64,000 bases of DNA from Hwangdonia lutea (GTDB lineage: Bacteria; Bacteroidota; Bacteroidia; Flavobacteriales; Flavobacteriaceae): the NCBI RefSeq assembly GCF_032814565.1, contig NZ_CP136521.1:3444501-3508500 (forward strand), written 5' to 3'. Made by a program: the position numbers and the translations under genes. The notes beneath the pieces were generated by a model. It had not been told where the DNA came from and ran no database searches. It saw only the letters and a program-made list of their open reading frames with translations. Of the stretch, positions 44,034 through 53,037 are shown piece by piece (the first letter of the stretch is position 1; every line of letters begins with the position of its first letter).

Positions 44034-44284
44034 AAAAACAAGCAAAAAGCAAAGTTAATATAATTAGATGTTTTTTGTTTAAAATTTAATCGTTGAGATT
44101 ATACGTGTAAAATTTCAGCAGATCGAAAAAGGTGATTTATAAAATGTTCATTTATCAAAATAGAATAGCCATTAATAAAATGACGATAGGAGCAAAGTCT
44201 AATGTTTTTGAAATGAGATTTATGGTTACCTTTATTATTTCAATGGCATAGGCCTAATTATTAATAATTCTAAAAGCACAGGTT

Positions 44285-45481
44285 ATGTTACAACATGTTT
44301 TATTAGAACGAGACATATACGCATCCGAAGAGCATAAAATGATGCGGAAAATGATTCAGGATTTCATTAAAAATGAAATATTAGATCAAACCGATGAATG
44401 GGAAAAAAACGGGATGGTAAGCCGTAACATATGGGAACGTGCGGGAGAGTTAGGGTTGCTGTGTATCGATATACCTGAACAATACGGCGGTAGTGGTTTA
44501 GATTTTAGTTTTAGCGCTTTGTTTATTGAAGAAATGGCAAAAGAAGGCGTTAATGGCCCTGGTTTTTCGTTGCATTCCGATATCGTAGCACCCTATCTAT
44601 TAAAATATGGCACCGAAGCCCAAAAGAAAAAATACCTACCAAAAATGGCAACGGGACAGCTCATCACCTCCCTTGGCATGACCGAACCAAATTGTGGTAG
44701 CGACCTGCAAGCCATCAAAACAACCGCCGTAGATAAAGGCGATTATTATTTAGTAAACGGGCAAAAAACCTTCATTACAAATGGTTACATGAGTGATATG
44801 TCCATAGTGGCGGTAAAAACCAATGTTGGAACAGATAAAGAAGGCGTGTCTTTATTGATTATGGAAAGCACATTTATAGGGTTTGAAAAAGGAGTGCCTT
44901 TCAAAAAAATAGGTATGAAAGCCCAGGATACCTGCGAATTGTTTTTTGATAATGTAAAAGTTCCAAAAGAAAATCTATTGGGTGAAGAAGGATTGGGTTT
45001 TAAAATTATGATGACAGAATTAGCCAGAGAGCGCTTAACAGTGGCCCTTACCGCCATTGGTGGGGCTGAAGGCGCTATTGAAAAAACGATTGCATACACC
45101 TCCACAAGAACCGCTTTTAAACAACCCATTGCCAATTTTCAAAACACTCAATTTAAATTGGCGGAATGTGCCACGCAATTACAAGTGCATCAAGCTTTTT
45201 TAGACCGTTGCACACGATTATTATCAAATCATAAGCTTACCGCTGAAAGTGCTTCCATAGCTAAATATTCGGCAACCGAAATGCACGGAAAAGTCGTTGA
45301 TGAATGTCTGCAATTATTTGGGGGTTATGGTTATATGTGGGATTATCCCATTGCCCGCATGTATGCCGATAACCGAGTGGCCAGAATTTATGCCGGCACC
45401 AATGAAATTATGAAGCTGTTGATTGCGAGAGGCTTGTTTAAAGAGTTGTTTCAGGAGATGAAGGCTAAAAGGAATACATGA
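44285..45481 (+). CDS. Acyl-CoA dehydrogenase
   Basis: 398 aa with the standard three-domain fold. SLGMTEPNCGSDLQAIKTTA and FITNGYMSDMSIVA are signature 1 and the FAD-binding strand. QLFGGYGYMWDYPIARMYADNRVARIYAGTNEIMK is signature 2. It oxidises an acyl-CoA with FAD and passes electrons to ETF. The substrate chain length is not predictable. Single gene with a 240-nt upstream spacer. Confidence 0.95.
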   Translation: MLQHVLLERDIYASEEHKMMRKMIQDFIKNEILDQTDEWEKNGMVSRNIWERAGELGLLCIDIPEQYGGSGLDFSFSALFIEEMAKEGVNGPGFSLHSDIVAPYLLKYGTEAQKKKYLPKMATGQLITSLGMTEPNCGSDLQAIKTTAVDKGDYYLVNGQKTFITNGYMSDMSIVAVKTNVGTDKEGVSLLIMESTFIGFEKGVPFKKIGMKAQDTCELFFDNVKVPKENLLGEEGLGFKIMMTELARERLTVALTAIGGAEGAIEKTIAYTSTRTAFKQPIANFQNTQFKLAECATQLQVHQAFLDRCTRLLSNHKLTAESASIAKYSATEMHGKVVDECLQLFGGYGYMWDYPIARMYADNRVARIYAGTNEIMKLLIARGLFKELFQEMKAKRNT

Positions 45482-45519
45482 TTTAATTCTATTTTAGCTT
45501 CAAAAAAAACATAAAGCTA

Positions 45520-46260
45520 TTAAAGCAGAGGCTTTAACACCTCCCAAACGTTATTGGCTACTATTTTATGACCGTCTTTATTTGGATGAATACCATCCCT
45601 TTGATTTAAAGACGCAATACCACCTACATTTTCTAAAATAAAAGGAATAAATTCTATATTGTTTTTTGTTGCAACATCCTTAAAAATGGCTCTAAACTTT
45701 GTAGTGTAATCTTGTCCCATATTTGGTGGTAATTGCATACCTGCAAGTATAATAGTAGTTTCTGGACTTTTTTCCTTAACCACATTTATAATGGCTTGTA
45801 AATTGGATTGTGTTTCTGTTAATGGGACACCTCTCAAGCCATCGTTGGCACCAAGTTCCAATAAAAAAATGGTAGGTTTCTGTTTTATCACCCAATTAAT
45901 TCTGCTTTTTCCGCCAGCAGTAGTTTCGCCACTTACACCCGAATTTATCACAGTATAATTCAAACTTAACGAATCAATACGTTTTTGTAATACACCGGTA
46001 TATGCATCATTTACATCATCTAAACCATATCCTGCCGTAATGCTATCTCCAAAACATAAAATCGTTTTTGTTGCCTTGTTTTTTACCAACGTGTCTTTGG
46101 CTTGCTCTAAATCTTGTTTCGTTTCCGCTGTATTTTTTGTTTTAGTTTCTCCACAAGACACCAGTAAAACCAATAAAATAAAATAACAAAACTTTAAGAG
46201 TTTAGCCGCTTTTCCAGTTGGTACAGTTAAATGCATTTGATAATTTTGAAGCATGGACAT
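45520..46260 (-). CDS. tesA: TesA-like SGNH/GDSL arylesterase, lipoprotein
   Basis: 246 aa. The lipobox is LLVLLVSCGET. SGNH blocks are FGDSITAGYG (Ser), GVSGETTAGGKSR (Gly), ELGANDGLRG (Asn) and RDGIHPNKDGH (Asp/His). It is a lysophospholipase/thioesterase-type enzyme facing the periplasm. The start is ambiguous: ATGs at 46260, 46254 and 46236 are all in frame. It is divergent from the ybbA-ybbP ABC pair, the same pairing as in E. coli. Confidence 0.9.
   Translation of the reverse strand: MSMLQNYQMHLTVPTGKAAKLLKFCYFILLVLLVSCGETKTKNTAETKQDLEQAKDTLVKNKATKTILCFGDSITAGYGLDDVNDAYTGVLQKRIDSLSLNYTVINSGVSGETTAGGKSRINWVIKQKPTIFLLELGANDGLRGVPLTETQSNLQAIINVVKEKSPETTIILAGMQLPPNMGQDYTTKFRAIFKDVATKNNIEFIPFILENVGGIASLNQRDGIHPNKDGHKIVANNVWEVLKPLL
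46218..46248 (+). promoter_or_regulatory. Promoter of ybbA-ybbP, embedded in tesA 5' end
   Basis: TTG at 46218-46220, a 20-nt spacer, TAATTTTG at 46241-46248. It is a full consensus match lying inside the tesA reading frame on the opposite strand. Confidence 0.65.
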
Positions 46261-46287
46261 AAGTCAGTATTTTAAAATAAAAATTAC

Positions 46288-46977
46288 ATGTCAAAGATAT
46301 TAAAGATTACTGGGTTAGAGAAAACTTACACCAGTGGCAACAAACAATTAACTGTTTTACACGATATCTCTTTTGATGTTGAAAAAGGCCAAACGTTCTC
46401 CATTGTTGGCCCATCAGGAAGTGGAAAAACAACATTGCTTGGGCTTTGTGCCGGATTGGACCAACCCAATGCGGGTACTGTGGAATTATGCGGACAAGAT
46501 TTAAGCCTTTTAAACGAAGACCAACGCGCACAGTTACGAAATAGGGAAGTGGGTTTTATTTTTCAGAATTTCCAATTGTTGCCCACACTTGCAGCACTTG
46601 AAAATGTGAGTGTGCCTTTAGAGTTACAAGGCTCTAAGGAAGCCACAAAAAAAAGTATGGGTTTGTTGCAAAAAGTAGGTTTAGGAGACAGAGTGCATCA
46701 TTATCCGTCGCAACTTTCTGGTGGCGAACAACAGCGAGTGGCATTAGCTCGGGCTTTTGCAAATGCACCTTCTATTTTATTTGCTGACGAACCCACTGGA
46801 AATTTGGATGAAGAAACGGGCGAGAAAGTCATTCAATTGTTATTCGATTTAAATAAAGAAAACGGAACCACTTTGGTTATTATTTCCCACGATTTGGAAT
46901 TAGCCCATAGAACACAACAAATTTTAAGGCTTAAAGGTGGAAAAATAGTAAGCAACCAAACTACCAGCCTCCTGTGA
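46288..46977 (+). CDS. ybbA: ABC transporter ATPase YbbA (LolD/MacB type)
   Basis: 229 aa. Walker A is GPSGSGKTT, the Q-loop is IFQNFQLL, the signature is [10 protein letters not shown], and Walker B is ILFADEPTG. It powers the YbbP permease and belongs to the MacB/LolD class that moves lipids or lipoproteins, or transmits force, rather than importing solutes. The ybbP start overlaps its stop by 4 nt, so translation is coupled. Confidence 0.94.
   Translation: MSKILKITGLEKTYTSGNKQLTVLHDISFDVEKGQTFSIVGPSGSGKTTLLGLCAGLDQPNAGTVELCGQDLSLLNEDQRAQLRNREVGFIFQNFQLLPTLAALENVSVPLELQGSKEATKKSMGLLQKVGLGDRVHHYPSQLSGGEQQRVALARAFANAPSILFADEPTGNLDEETGEKVIQLLFDLNKENGTTLVIISHDLELAHRTQQILRLKGGKIVSNQTTSLL
46292..46299 (-). 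promoter_or_regulatory. -7 element of the tesA promoter, embedded in ybbA
   Basis: On the minus strand TATCTTTG, 32 nt upstream of the first tesA ATG, within the first codons of ybbA. No clear -33 TTG is seen. Confidence 0.5.
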
Positions 46978-49520
46978 AAAACAATTTTCTAAAACAAAGT
47001 TTACAAATCACTTGGCTTTTTAAAATGGCATGGCGCGATGCTAAAGCTAGTAAAGTACGCCTGTTGCTATTTATGGCATCCATTATTCTGGGTATTGCCG
47101 CAGTGGTTTCCATTCAATTATTCAGTACCAATTTAAGAGATAACATCCAAAGTCAGTCCAAAACCATGATGGGGGCCGATTATATCATCGACTCCAGGCA
47201 AGAACCAACGGAGCGCGCCCGAGCGATTATCGATTCATTAAAACCTGATGCTTTCGAAATCAATTTTGTATCTATGGTGGCTTTTCCTAAAAAAGGAGGC
47301 ACTAAACTAGTTAAAGTTCGTGGTTTGGAAGGCGATTTCCCTTTTTATGGTAAAGCTCAAACACTTCCTGAAGCAGCTGCAAATGCTTATCAAACATCGG
47401 GAGGTGCTTTAGTGGATGCGGCGTTAATGCTTCAATTTAATGTAAAACCTGGCGATTCTATTAAAATTGGCGACATATTATTGCCCATTTCCGGCGCATT
47501 GAAATCAATTCCGGGAAGCTCTTCTTTTTCGAGTGCGATGGCGCCACCTGTTGTTATCCCTTATCGATTTGTTGAAGCTACAAACCTCATACAATTTGGT
47601 AGTCGCAAAGAATACCAATACTTCTATAAAGCTTCCGATACTTTAAATTTAAATCCGTTTAAAAACAAATTAGAACCACTTTTGGAGTTTGAAAATGCGG
47701 ACATTAAAACACATAAAGATGCCACAAGGCGCTTAGGAAGACGCTATGAAAATGTTGGTAAATTCTTGAATTTGGCTGCTTTTATCGCTTTACTTTTAGG
47801 CTGTATTGGCATTGCCAGTTCAGTAAGTATTTATATTAAAGAGAAATTAAAAGCCATTGCCGTTTTAAAATGTTTGGGTGCTTCTCGGCTTCAAAGTTTT
47901 ATTATTTTCCTGATTCAAATTGCGGGCATTGGTGTTATTGGTGGTTTAGTAGGTTCTCTTATTGGCATTGGACTTCAAAGCCTATTTCCGTATTTGTTAA
48001 AAGACTTTTTACCCTTTTCATTAAACATTTCTATTTCTGCCCAACCGTTATTTATAGGTGTATTCTTAGGACTATTTATGTCTGTTTTATTTGCACTTTT
48101 ACCATTACTCCGAACGTGGTATGTATCGCCATTAGATGTATTGCGTGTTGATGAAAATGCTGTACAAGAGCCACTAAAAATACGTCTTTTGGTATATGGT
48201 GCTATTTTGGTATTCTTGCTTTTATTCGCCTTTTGGTTGATTCAAAATCTGTTTTACGCTTTTGCATTTGTTGTGGCTACGGTTATTACATTTATCCTTT
48301 TAGCAGGTGTTGCTTTAGGCTATATTAGAATGATAAAACGGTTTTTTCCAAAACATTGGAATTTTACAGCACGCCAAAGTTTGCTTAATTTATTCAGACC
48401 AAACAATCAAACGGTGGTTTTGGTAGTGGCTATTGGTTTAGGCACATTTTTAATAAGCACCTTATATTTTACAAAAGATATTTTGTTATCGAAAGTCGAA
48501 CTAGGGCAGACCACACAAAATGCAAATATGATTATTTTAGATGTTCAGCCCGAACAGCGCAGTAAAGTGGTACAAAGCATAACGGCAAAAGACTTACCGC
48601 TACTTAATAATATGTCGTTGGTTACCATGCGCATGCATAGTATTAAGGGCCGATTGGTGAATGATATTCGTCAAGATAGGGCACCTCAAACCAGACGTTG
48701 GGTTTTAAACCATGAATTTAGAACCACCTATCGCGATACGCTTACAGCTTCCGAAGTCATCATAAAAGGAACTTGGACACCTAAATTGAATGCCAATGAT
48801 CCCATAGTGATTTCCATTTCCGATAATTTGGCAGCTGACGCCAATATTACCGTTGGAGATGCCGTTGTTTTTAATATCCAAGGTGTTTTAATAGAAACAA
48901 TAGTTGGTAGTATCCGTGCCGTAGATTGGGCACAAATGCAACTCAATTTTTCCATTGTTTTCCCTAAAGGGGTTTTAGAAGAAGCGCCGCAATTTAATGT
49001 GTTAACAACTTCAGTTCCAAACGAGAGGGTCTCCGCAGACTTACAGCACACTTTGGTTAGTAAATTTCCTAATGTGTCCATAATAGATTTAAGACAAGTT
49101 TTTAGCTTTGTTGAAGATATATTAAATAAAGTATCGTGGGTTATTAACTTTATGGCATTTTTTAGCATCCTTACGGGAATTATTGTTTTAATAGGTTCGG
49201 TACGAACCAGCAAATACCAACGTATTAAAGAAAGTGTATTACTGAGAACCTTAGGTGCCAAAAACAAACAAATTTTACAAATTACAGCTTTTGAATATGT
49301 GTTTCTAGGACTTTTAGGCAGCTTGGTAGGCATTTTATTGGCGTTACTAAGCAGCTTGTGTTTAGCGGTTTTTGTATTTCAAGAACCTTTTTTACCTTCC
49401 GTGATGCCATTTGTGGTTTTTTTACCAGGCATTACCTTGTTGGTTTTAGGCATTGGATTAAGTAATATTCAAACGGTTTTAAGGAGTTCGCCTTTAGAGG
49501 TTTTGCGTAGGGAAGGCTAA
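46974..49520 (+). CDS. ybbP: ABC transporter permease YbbP (FtsX superfamily)
   Basis: 848 aa. An N-terminal transmembrane helix and extracytoplasmic MacB-like domain are followed by two FtsX permease modules: helices near 265-400 and 745-845, with a central segment of two to four helices near 400-500. It partners with YbbA. TesA, divergent next door, may act on the moved lipid; in E. coli the three genes are likewise neighbours. The substrate is not established. Confidence 0.93.
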   Translation: MKNNFLKQSLQITWLFKMAWRDAKASKVRLLLFMASIILGIAAVVSIQLFSTNLRDNIQSQSKTMMGADYIIDSRQEPTERARAIIDSLKPDAFEINFVSMVAFPKKGGTKLVKVRGLEGDFPFYGKAQTLPEAAANAYQTSGGALVDAALMLQFNVKPGDSIKIGDILLPISGALKSIPGSSSFSSAMAPPVVIPYRFVEATNLIQFGSRKEYQYFYKASDTLNLNPFKNKLEPLLEFENADIKTHKDATRRLGRRYENVGKFLNLAAFIALLLGCIGIASSVSIYIKEKLKAIAVLKCLGASRLQSFIIFLIQIAGIGVIGGLVGSLIGIGLQSLFPYLLKDFLPFSLNISISAQPLFIGVFLGLFMSVLFALLPLLRTWYVSPLDVLRVDENAVQEPLKIRLLVYGAILVFLLLFAFWLIQNLFYAFAFVVATVITFILLAGVALGYIRMIKRFFPKHWNFTARQSLLNLFRPNNQTVVLVVAIGLGTFLISTLYFTKDILLSKVELGQTTQNANMIILDVQPEQRSKVVQSITAKDLPLLNNMSLVTMRMHSIKGRLVNDIRQDRAPQTRRWVLNHEFRTTYRDTLTASEVIIKGTWTPKLNANDPIVISISDNLAADANITVGDAVVFNIQGVLIETIVGSIRAVDWAQMQLNFSIVFPKGVLEEAPQFNVLTTSVPNERVSADLQHTLVSKFPNVSIIDLRQVFSFVEDILNKVSWVINFMAFFSILTGIIVLIGSVRTSKYQRIKESVLLRTLGAKNKQILQITAFEYVFLGLLGSLVGILLALLSSLCLAVFVFQEPFLPSVMPFVVFLPGITLLVLGIGLSNIQTVLRSSPLEVLRREG

Positions 49521-49651
49521 GCTTAAATTAAAATAATGTAGAAATTACGCTAAATTTCAATACATTGTAAAGTAATTTGAAATAATGTAAATTTTCAGTA
49601 GTTCAAACAGATGAAATTTAAGTTCTTTGCGATTCAAATCTTAAAATAAAA

Positions 49652-50269
49652 GTGGATAATTTAATTACATTCTCAATCACCGTTTTTACTGGTTTCTTTG
49701 CCATTACCAACCCCATTTCAAACATGACCGTTTTTGTGTCTTTAACCCAAGGTTATGATAAAGAAGCAAAAAGGGATATTAACAAAAGATCAAATATTAT
49801 AGCTTTTATTATTGTTACGGTATTTGTTCTTTTAGGAAAATACATATTCGAACTCTTTAATATCAGTATTCCCGCTTTTAAAATAACAGGAGGTATTTTA
49901 ATTTTTTTTATTGGTTTTGAGATGCTACAATCCAAACAATCTAATGTGAAAAGCATTAAAAAAGTAGATACCGAAGAAGATATTGCGGTTTCACCGATGG
50001 CCATTCCAATTTTAGCAGGACCCGGTACCATTGTTACAGCCATGAACTTTGTTTCTAACGTTGAAACCATCCATATATTTTTAGTAATTGCCATATTCGG
50101 CAGTATTAGTTTAATTACCTATTTAACATTTAGAGCCAGCGACCTTATTGTAAAAATAGTGGGGAATAACGTTATTTCTGTAATTGGTAAAATAATGGGA
50201 TTGGTTATTGCCATTATAGGAACAGGTATGGTGATACAGGGCATAAAAATTAGCTTTGATTTGTTATAA
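49652..50269 (+). CDS. MarC-family membrane protein
   Basis: 205 aa with about six transmembrane helices. FAITNPISNMTVFVSLTQGYDKEAKRDINKRS and PMAIPILAGPGTIVTAMNF are the paired MarC signatures. It starts at a GTG, because the conserved N-terminal helix begins directly there and no ATG is available. It is an inner-membrane protein of uncertain function; despite the name, MarC is not itself shown to give antibiotic resistance. Confidence 0.92.
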   Translation: MDNLITFSITVFTGFFAITNPISNMTVFVSLTQGYDKEAKRDINKRSNIIAFIIVTVFVLLGKYIFELFNISIPAFKITGGILIFFIGFEMLQSKQSNVKSIKKVDTEEDIAVSPMAIPILAGPGTIVTAMNFVSNVETIHIFLVIAIFGSISLITYLTFRASDLIVKIVGNNVISVIGKIMGLVIAIIGTGMVIQGIKISFDLL

Positions 50270-50613
50270 CTCGTAAAATTCTCTTTACTGTTTTCTTTGT
50301 TTTTTTATATATAAATTTATTTTTTGAACAATTATATAACTATAGTTACGAAGCCACAATTAGCTTGTCATAAATAGGATCGATATAAGTCTAAAGACAT
50401 TATATCTGCAATTAAGTTAAATAGCGCCCAAAAACGCTATGACACTAATTGTTATTGTATGTTCTATAATTTACATTATGTAAAATAGAATATTTCAAAT
50501 GCTCTATAACTACCAACGTACCAATGAATTAACAAGTTCTTAATAAAAAAATATTTCATAAGAAAAATGCGTGTTGTATATTTGCACCCTATTTTAATTA
50601 TCGCATAAAATAA
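50270..50613. other. Gene-free spacer
   Basis: About 340 bp, very A/T-rich. It holds the promoter of the following VTT-domain gene (50577-50584). No other ORF, hairpin with T run or repeat of interest was seen. Confidence 0.6.
50577..50584 (+). promoter_or_regulatory. -7 element of the VTT-domain gene
   Basis: TATATTTG, 29 nt before the ATG at 50614. Confidence 0.6.
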
Positions 50614-51237
50614 ATGAAGCCCGAATCGCAAGAAAAATCTAAGGATAAAAAATCCCGGTTGCAATTATTGCACCAGTATTATACATATACTGGTTTTTAT
50701 ACTTTTGTTTGGCAAGCTGTTAAAAAAGCAACACCATACATTGTGGCTATAGTTATTGCGGTTTATGCTATAAATCATTTCTTTGATATCAATGCCGCAT
50801 TAACGCGACTTACCGAAATATTGCCCGCTTTTGGCGTTTTATCTTTTTTCTTTGTTTCAGAAACCCTTTTAGGCCTTATACCGCCAGAGATTTTTATCGC
50901 TTGGGCAGGAAAAATGTATGCCCCTTGGCTGTATTTGTTTTTATTGGCCATATTATCTTATAGCGGTGGTCTTTTGGCCTATTGGATGGGACGTAGCATT
51001 ACCAAAACACCCAGGGTACACAAGTATTTAGAAGTTAAAATGGAAAAACAACTTAAAAACTCCCGAAAATGGGGCGGTTTTTTAATTGTAGTTGGGGCTT
51101 TGCTACCACTACCCTTTTCAATTTCATGTATTGCGGCTGGCCTGATTAAGTTTCCGTTTAGAAGTGTGATGCTCTATGGTTCTTTGCGTTTGCTGCGTTT
51201 TCTTATCTACGGATTAATCATTTTCAACGCATTATAA
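50614..51237 (+). CDS. VTT/SNARE-associated domain membrane protein (YqaA-like)
   Basis: 207 aa. A basic N-terminus is followed by about five transmembrane helices. GLIPPEIFIAWAGKMYAPWLYLFLLAILSYSGGLLAYWMGRSI and GALLPLPFSISCIAAGLIKFPF match the DedA/VTT fold, whose members include lipid scramblases. It is an inner-membrane protein. It is followed by DUF3817 and MscS genes on the same strand. Confidence 0.85.
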   Translation: MKPESQEKSKDKKSRLQLLHQYYTYTGFYTFVWQAVKKATPYIVAIVIAVYAINHFFDINAALTRLTEILPAFGVLSFFFVSETLLGLIPPEIFIAWAGKMYAPWLYLFLLAILSYSGGLLAYWMGRSITKTPRVHKYLEVKMEKQLKNSRKWGGFLIVVGALLPLPFSISCIAAGLIKFPFRSVMLYGSLRLLRFLIYGLIIFNAL

Positions 51238-51276
51238 AATTCTCTTAAATTGTACTGTTTATCCACTTTTCTGTGC

Positions 51277-51284
51277 TATTTTTG
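51277..51284 (+). promoter_or_regulatory. -7 element of the DUF3817-mscS pair
   Basis: TATTTTTG, 17 nt before the ATG at 51302. It supports starting translation at 51302 rather than at the GTG at 51296. Confidence 0.55.
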
Positions 51285-51301
51285 CGCAAAATTAAGTGTC
51301 T

Positions 51302-51592
51302 ATGTTTTCTTTTATCAACGTGTTCAGGGTGATTGCCCTATTAGAAGGTGTATCGTATATCTTATTGCTTTTTATAGCCACACCCATTAAGTATTTAGCC
51401 CACGATCCGCAATACGTAAAGCTTTTGGGTATGCCACATGGTATATTATTCATTGCTTACATCGCTTTGGCTTTTGTTTTTAAGAATGATTTTTCTTGGA
51501 ATAACAAACAATTTGCGGTGGTGCTTTTGGCCTCTATCATTCCATTCGGAACCTTTTATGTCGACAGAAACTATTTAAAAGCTGCCAAGTAA
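51302..51592 (+). CDS. DUF3817 membrane protein
   Basis: 96 aa from the ATG at 51302; a GTG six bases upstream would also be in frame. Three transmembrane helices. FRVIALLEGVSYILLLFIATPIKYL and MPHGILFIAYIALAFV match DUF3817 (YdzA/YvcA type). It is followed without any gap by the MscS channel gene, whose ATG begins at the base after the stop, so the two are coupled. Confidence 0.88.
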   Translation: MFSFINVFRVIALLEGVSYILLLFIATPIKYLAHDPQYVKLLGMPHGILFIAYIALAFVFKNDFSWNNKQFAVVLLASIIPFGTFYVDRNYLKAAK

Positions 51593-52840
51593 ATGGATAC
51601 GGAGTACACACACTTTTTTTATGATTATTTAGTGGCTTTAGGAACCTCTGAAACGCTTGCCAAATACTTAAACATGTTGGCACTGTTAATCATTTTAATA
51701 GTTGTGGTGTCTATTATTGATTATGTTATCAGGAAATTGCTCAGAGGCACATTTTCACAATTTGCAGCGAAATCCAAAACCAAATTCGATGATATTTTGG
51801 TGGCCAACAAAGCGCCTCGAAATATCGCGCACATTATCCCTTTATTAATTGTTATAGAATATGTGCCCGTTGTATTTGTTGATTTTCCAGATTTTGAAAG
51901 CTTCATCAAAAAAAGTTTGGAAGTATTCGCTATCGTTTTAATACTTTGGATTGTAAGAAGCATATTAAACACCTTAAAGGACTACCTAAAAACCTTACCG
52001 CGATTAAAGGATAAACCCATTGATAGCTATATACAGGTGTTCATGATTTTTGCTTGGATAGCGGGCTTTATGTCGGCCATTGCTGTAATTACAGGCATTC
52101 CATTCCTAAAATTCCTTACCGGATTGGGCGCCATTTCAGCGGTTATCTTATTGATTTTTAAAGATACTATTCTCGGCTTTGTTGCCAGTATTCAAGTGTC
52201 CATAAACGATATGGTGCGTATTGGCGATTGGATTACTTTTGAAAAATACGGTGCCGATGGCGATGTTATCGAAATAACCTTGGCGACGGTTAAAGTGCAG
52301 AATTTCGATAAAACCATTACTACAATTCCAACCTATGCCTTGATTTCCGATTCGTTTAAAAACTGGAGAGGTATGTCGGATTCCGGTGGCAGACGAATTA
52401 AAAGAGCCCTATTTATAAAGCAAAATACAATCAAATATTTAACTGATGACGAGGTTGAAAAGCTTAAGAAAGTACAGTTGATTACCGAGTATTTAAATAG
52501 CAGACAAGCTGATATTAAAAGCAGCAATACAAGAAACGATATCAACAAAGCACTTCTGATAAATGGCAGAAACTTGACTAATTTTGGGGTTTTCAGAAAA
52601 TATATCGATTCCTATTTAAAAGCCCATTCGGCCATTAATAAAGATATGATGATTATGGTGCGCCAATTAGCGCCAACAACGCAAGGTATTCCGTTAGAGA
52701 TATACACCTTTAGCAGCGACAAACGATGGGCCAATTACGAGTATATTATGGCCGATGTTTTCGATCATCTTATCGCGGCACTTCCTTATTTCGATTTGGA
52801 AATTTTTGAATTACCTAGCAACACTTCGTTTAAAGACTAG
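51593..52840 (+). CDS. MscS-family mechanosensitive channel (YbdG/MscM-like)
   Basis: 415 aa. Four to five N-terminal transmembrane helices; the pore-lining helix has FLKFLTGLGAISAVILLIFKDTILGFVASIQVSINDMVRIGDWI. A long C-terminal domain follows with an insertion near 285-330 (KKVQLITEYLNSRQADIKSSN), as in the YbdG subgroup. It protects cells from osmotic downshock or adjusts turgor. The start directly abuts the DUF3817 stop. Confidence 0.93.
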   Translation: MDTEYTHFFYDYLVALGTSETLAKYLNMLALLIILIVVVSIIDYVIRKLLRGTFSQFAAKSKTKFDDILVANKAPRNIAHIIPLLIVIEYVPVVFVDFPDFESFIKKSLEVFAIVLILWIVRSILNTLKDYLKTLPRLKDKPIDSYIQVFMIFAWIAGFMSAIAVITGIPFLKFLTGLGAISAVILLIFKDTILGFVASIQVSINDMVRIGDWITFEKYGADGDVIEITLATVKVQNFDKTITTIPTYALISDSFKNWRGMSDSGGRRIKRALFIKQNTIKYLTDDEVEKLKKVQLITEYLNSRQADIKSSNTRNDINKALLINGRNLTNFGVFRKYIDSYLKAHSAINKDMMIMVRQLAPTTQGIPLEIYTFSSDKRWANYEYIMADVFDHLIAALPYFDLEIFELPSNTSFKD

Positions 52841-52982
52841 CTTTTAAACATTCAAGGTTCTACTTGGATTTTTTAATAACAACACTTTCTTTCAAATAGA
52901 CAACTTTCTGTATATAAGATAGTTGTATTGGTAATACCTATTAATGGGGATTGTCTGGTTGGTGTGATATGTTATAAAATGC

Positions 52983-53016
52983 AAAAAGCCCATAAAACAA
53001 AATTTACGGGCTATTT
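52983..53016 (-). terminator. Terminator of the PhoX-type gene
   Basis: On the minus strand AGCCCGTAAA, a 6-nt loop, TTTATGGGCT, then TTTTT. The 10-bp stem with one G-U pair lies about 20 nt after the stop. Confidence 0.8.
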
Positions 53017-53037
53017 TAAGTTTAATTATTAACTATG

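Noticed and set aside
44144-44251. 35-codon plus-strand ORF before the acyl-CoA dehydrogenase gene
   Set aside because: No promoter, no conserved-looking features and Ile/Met/Asn-rich composition; probably chance.
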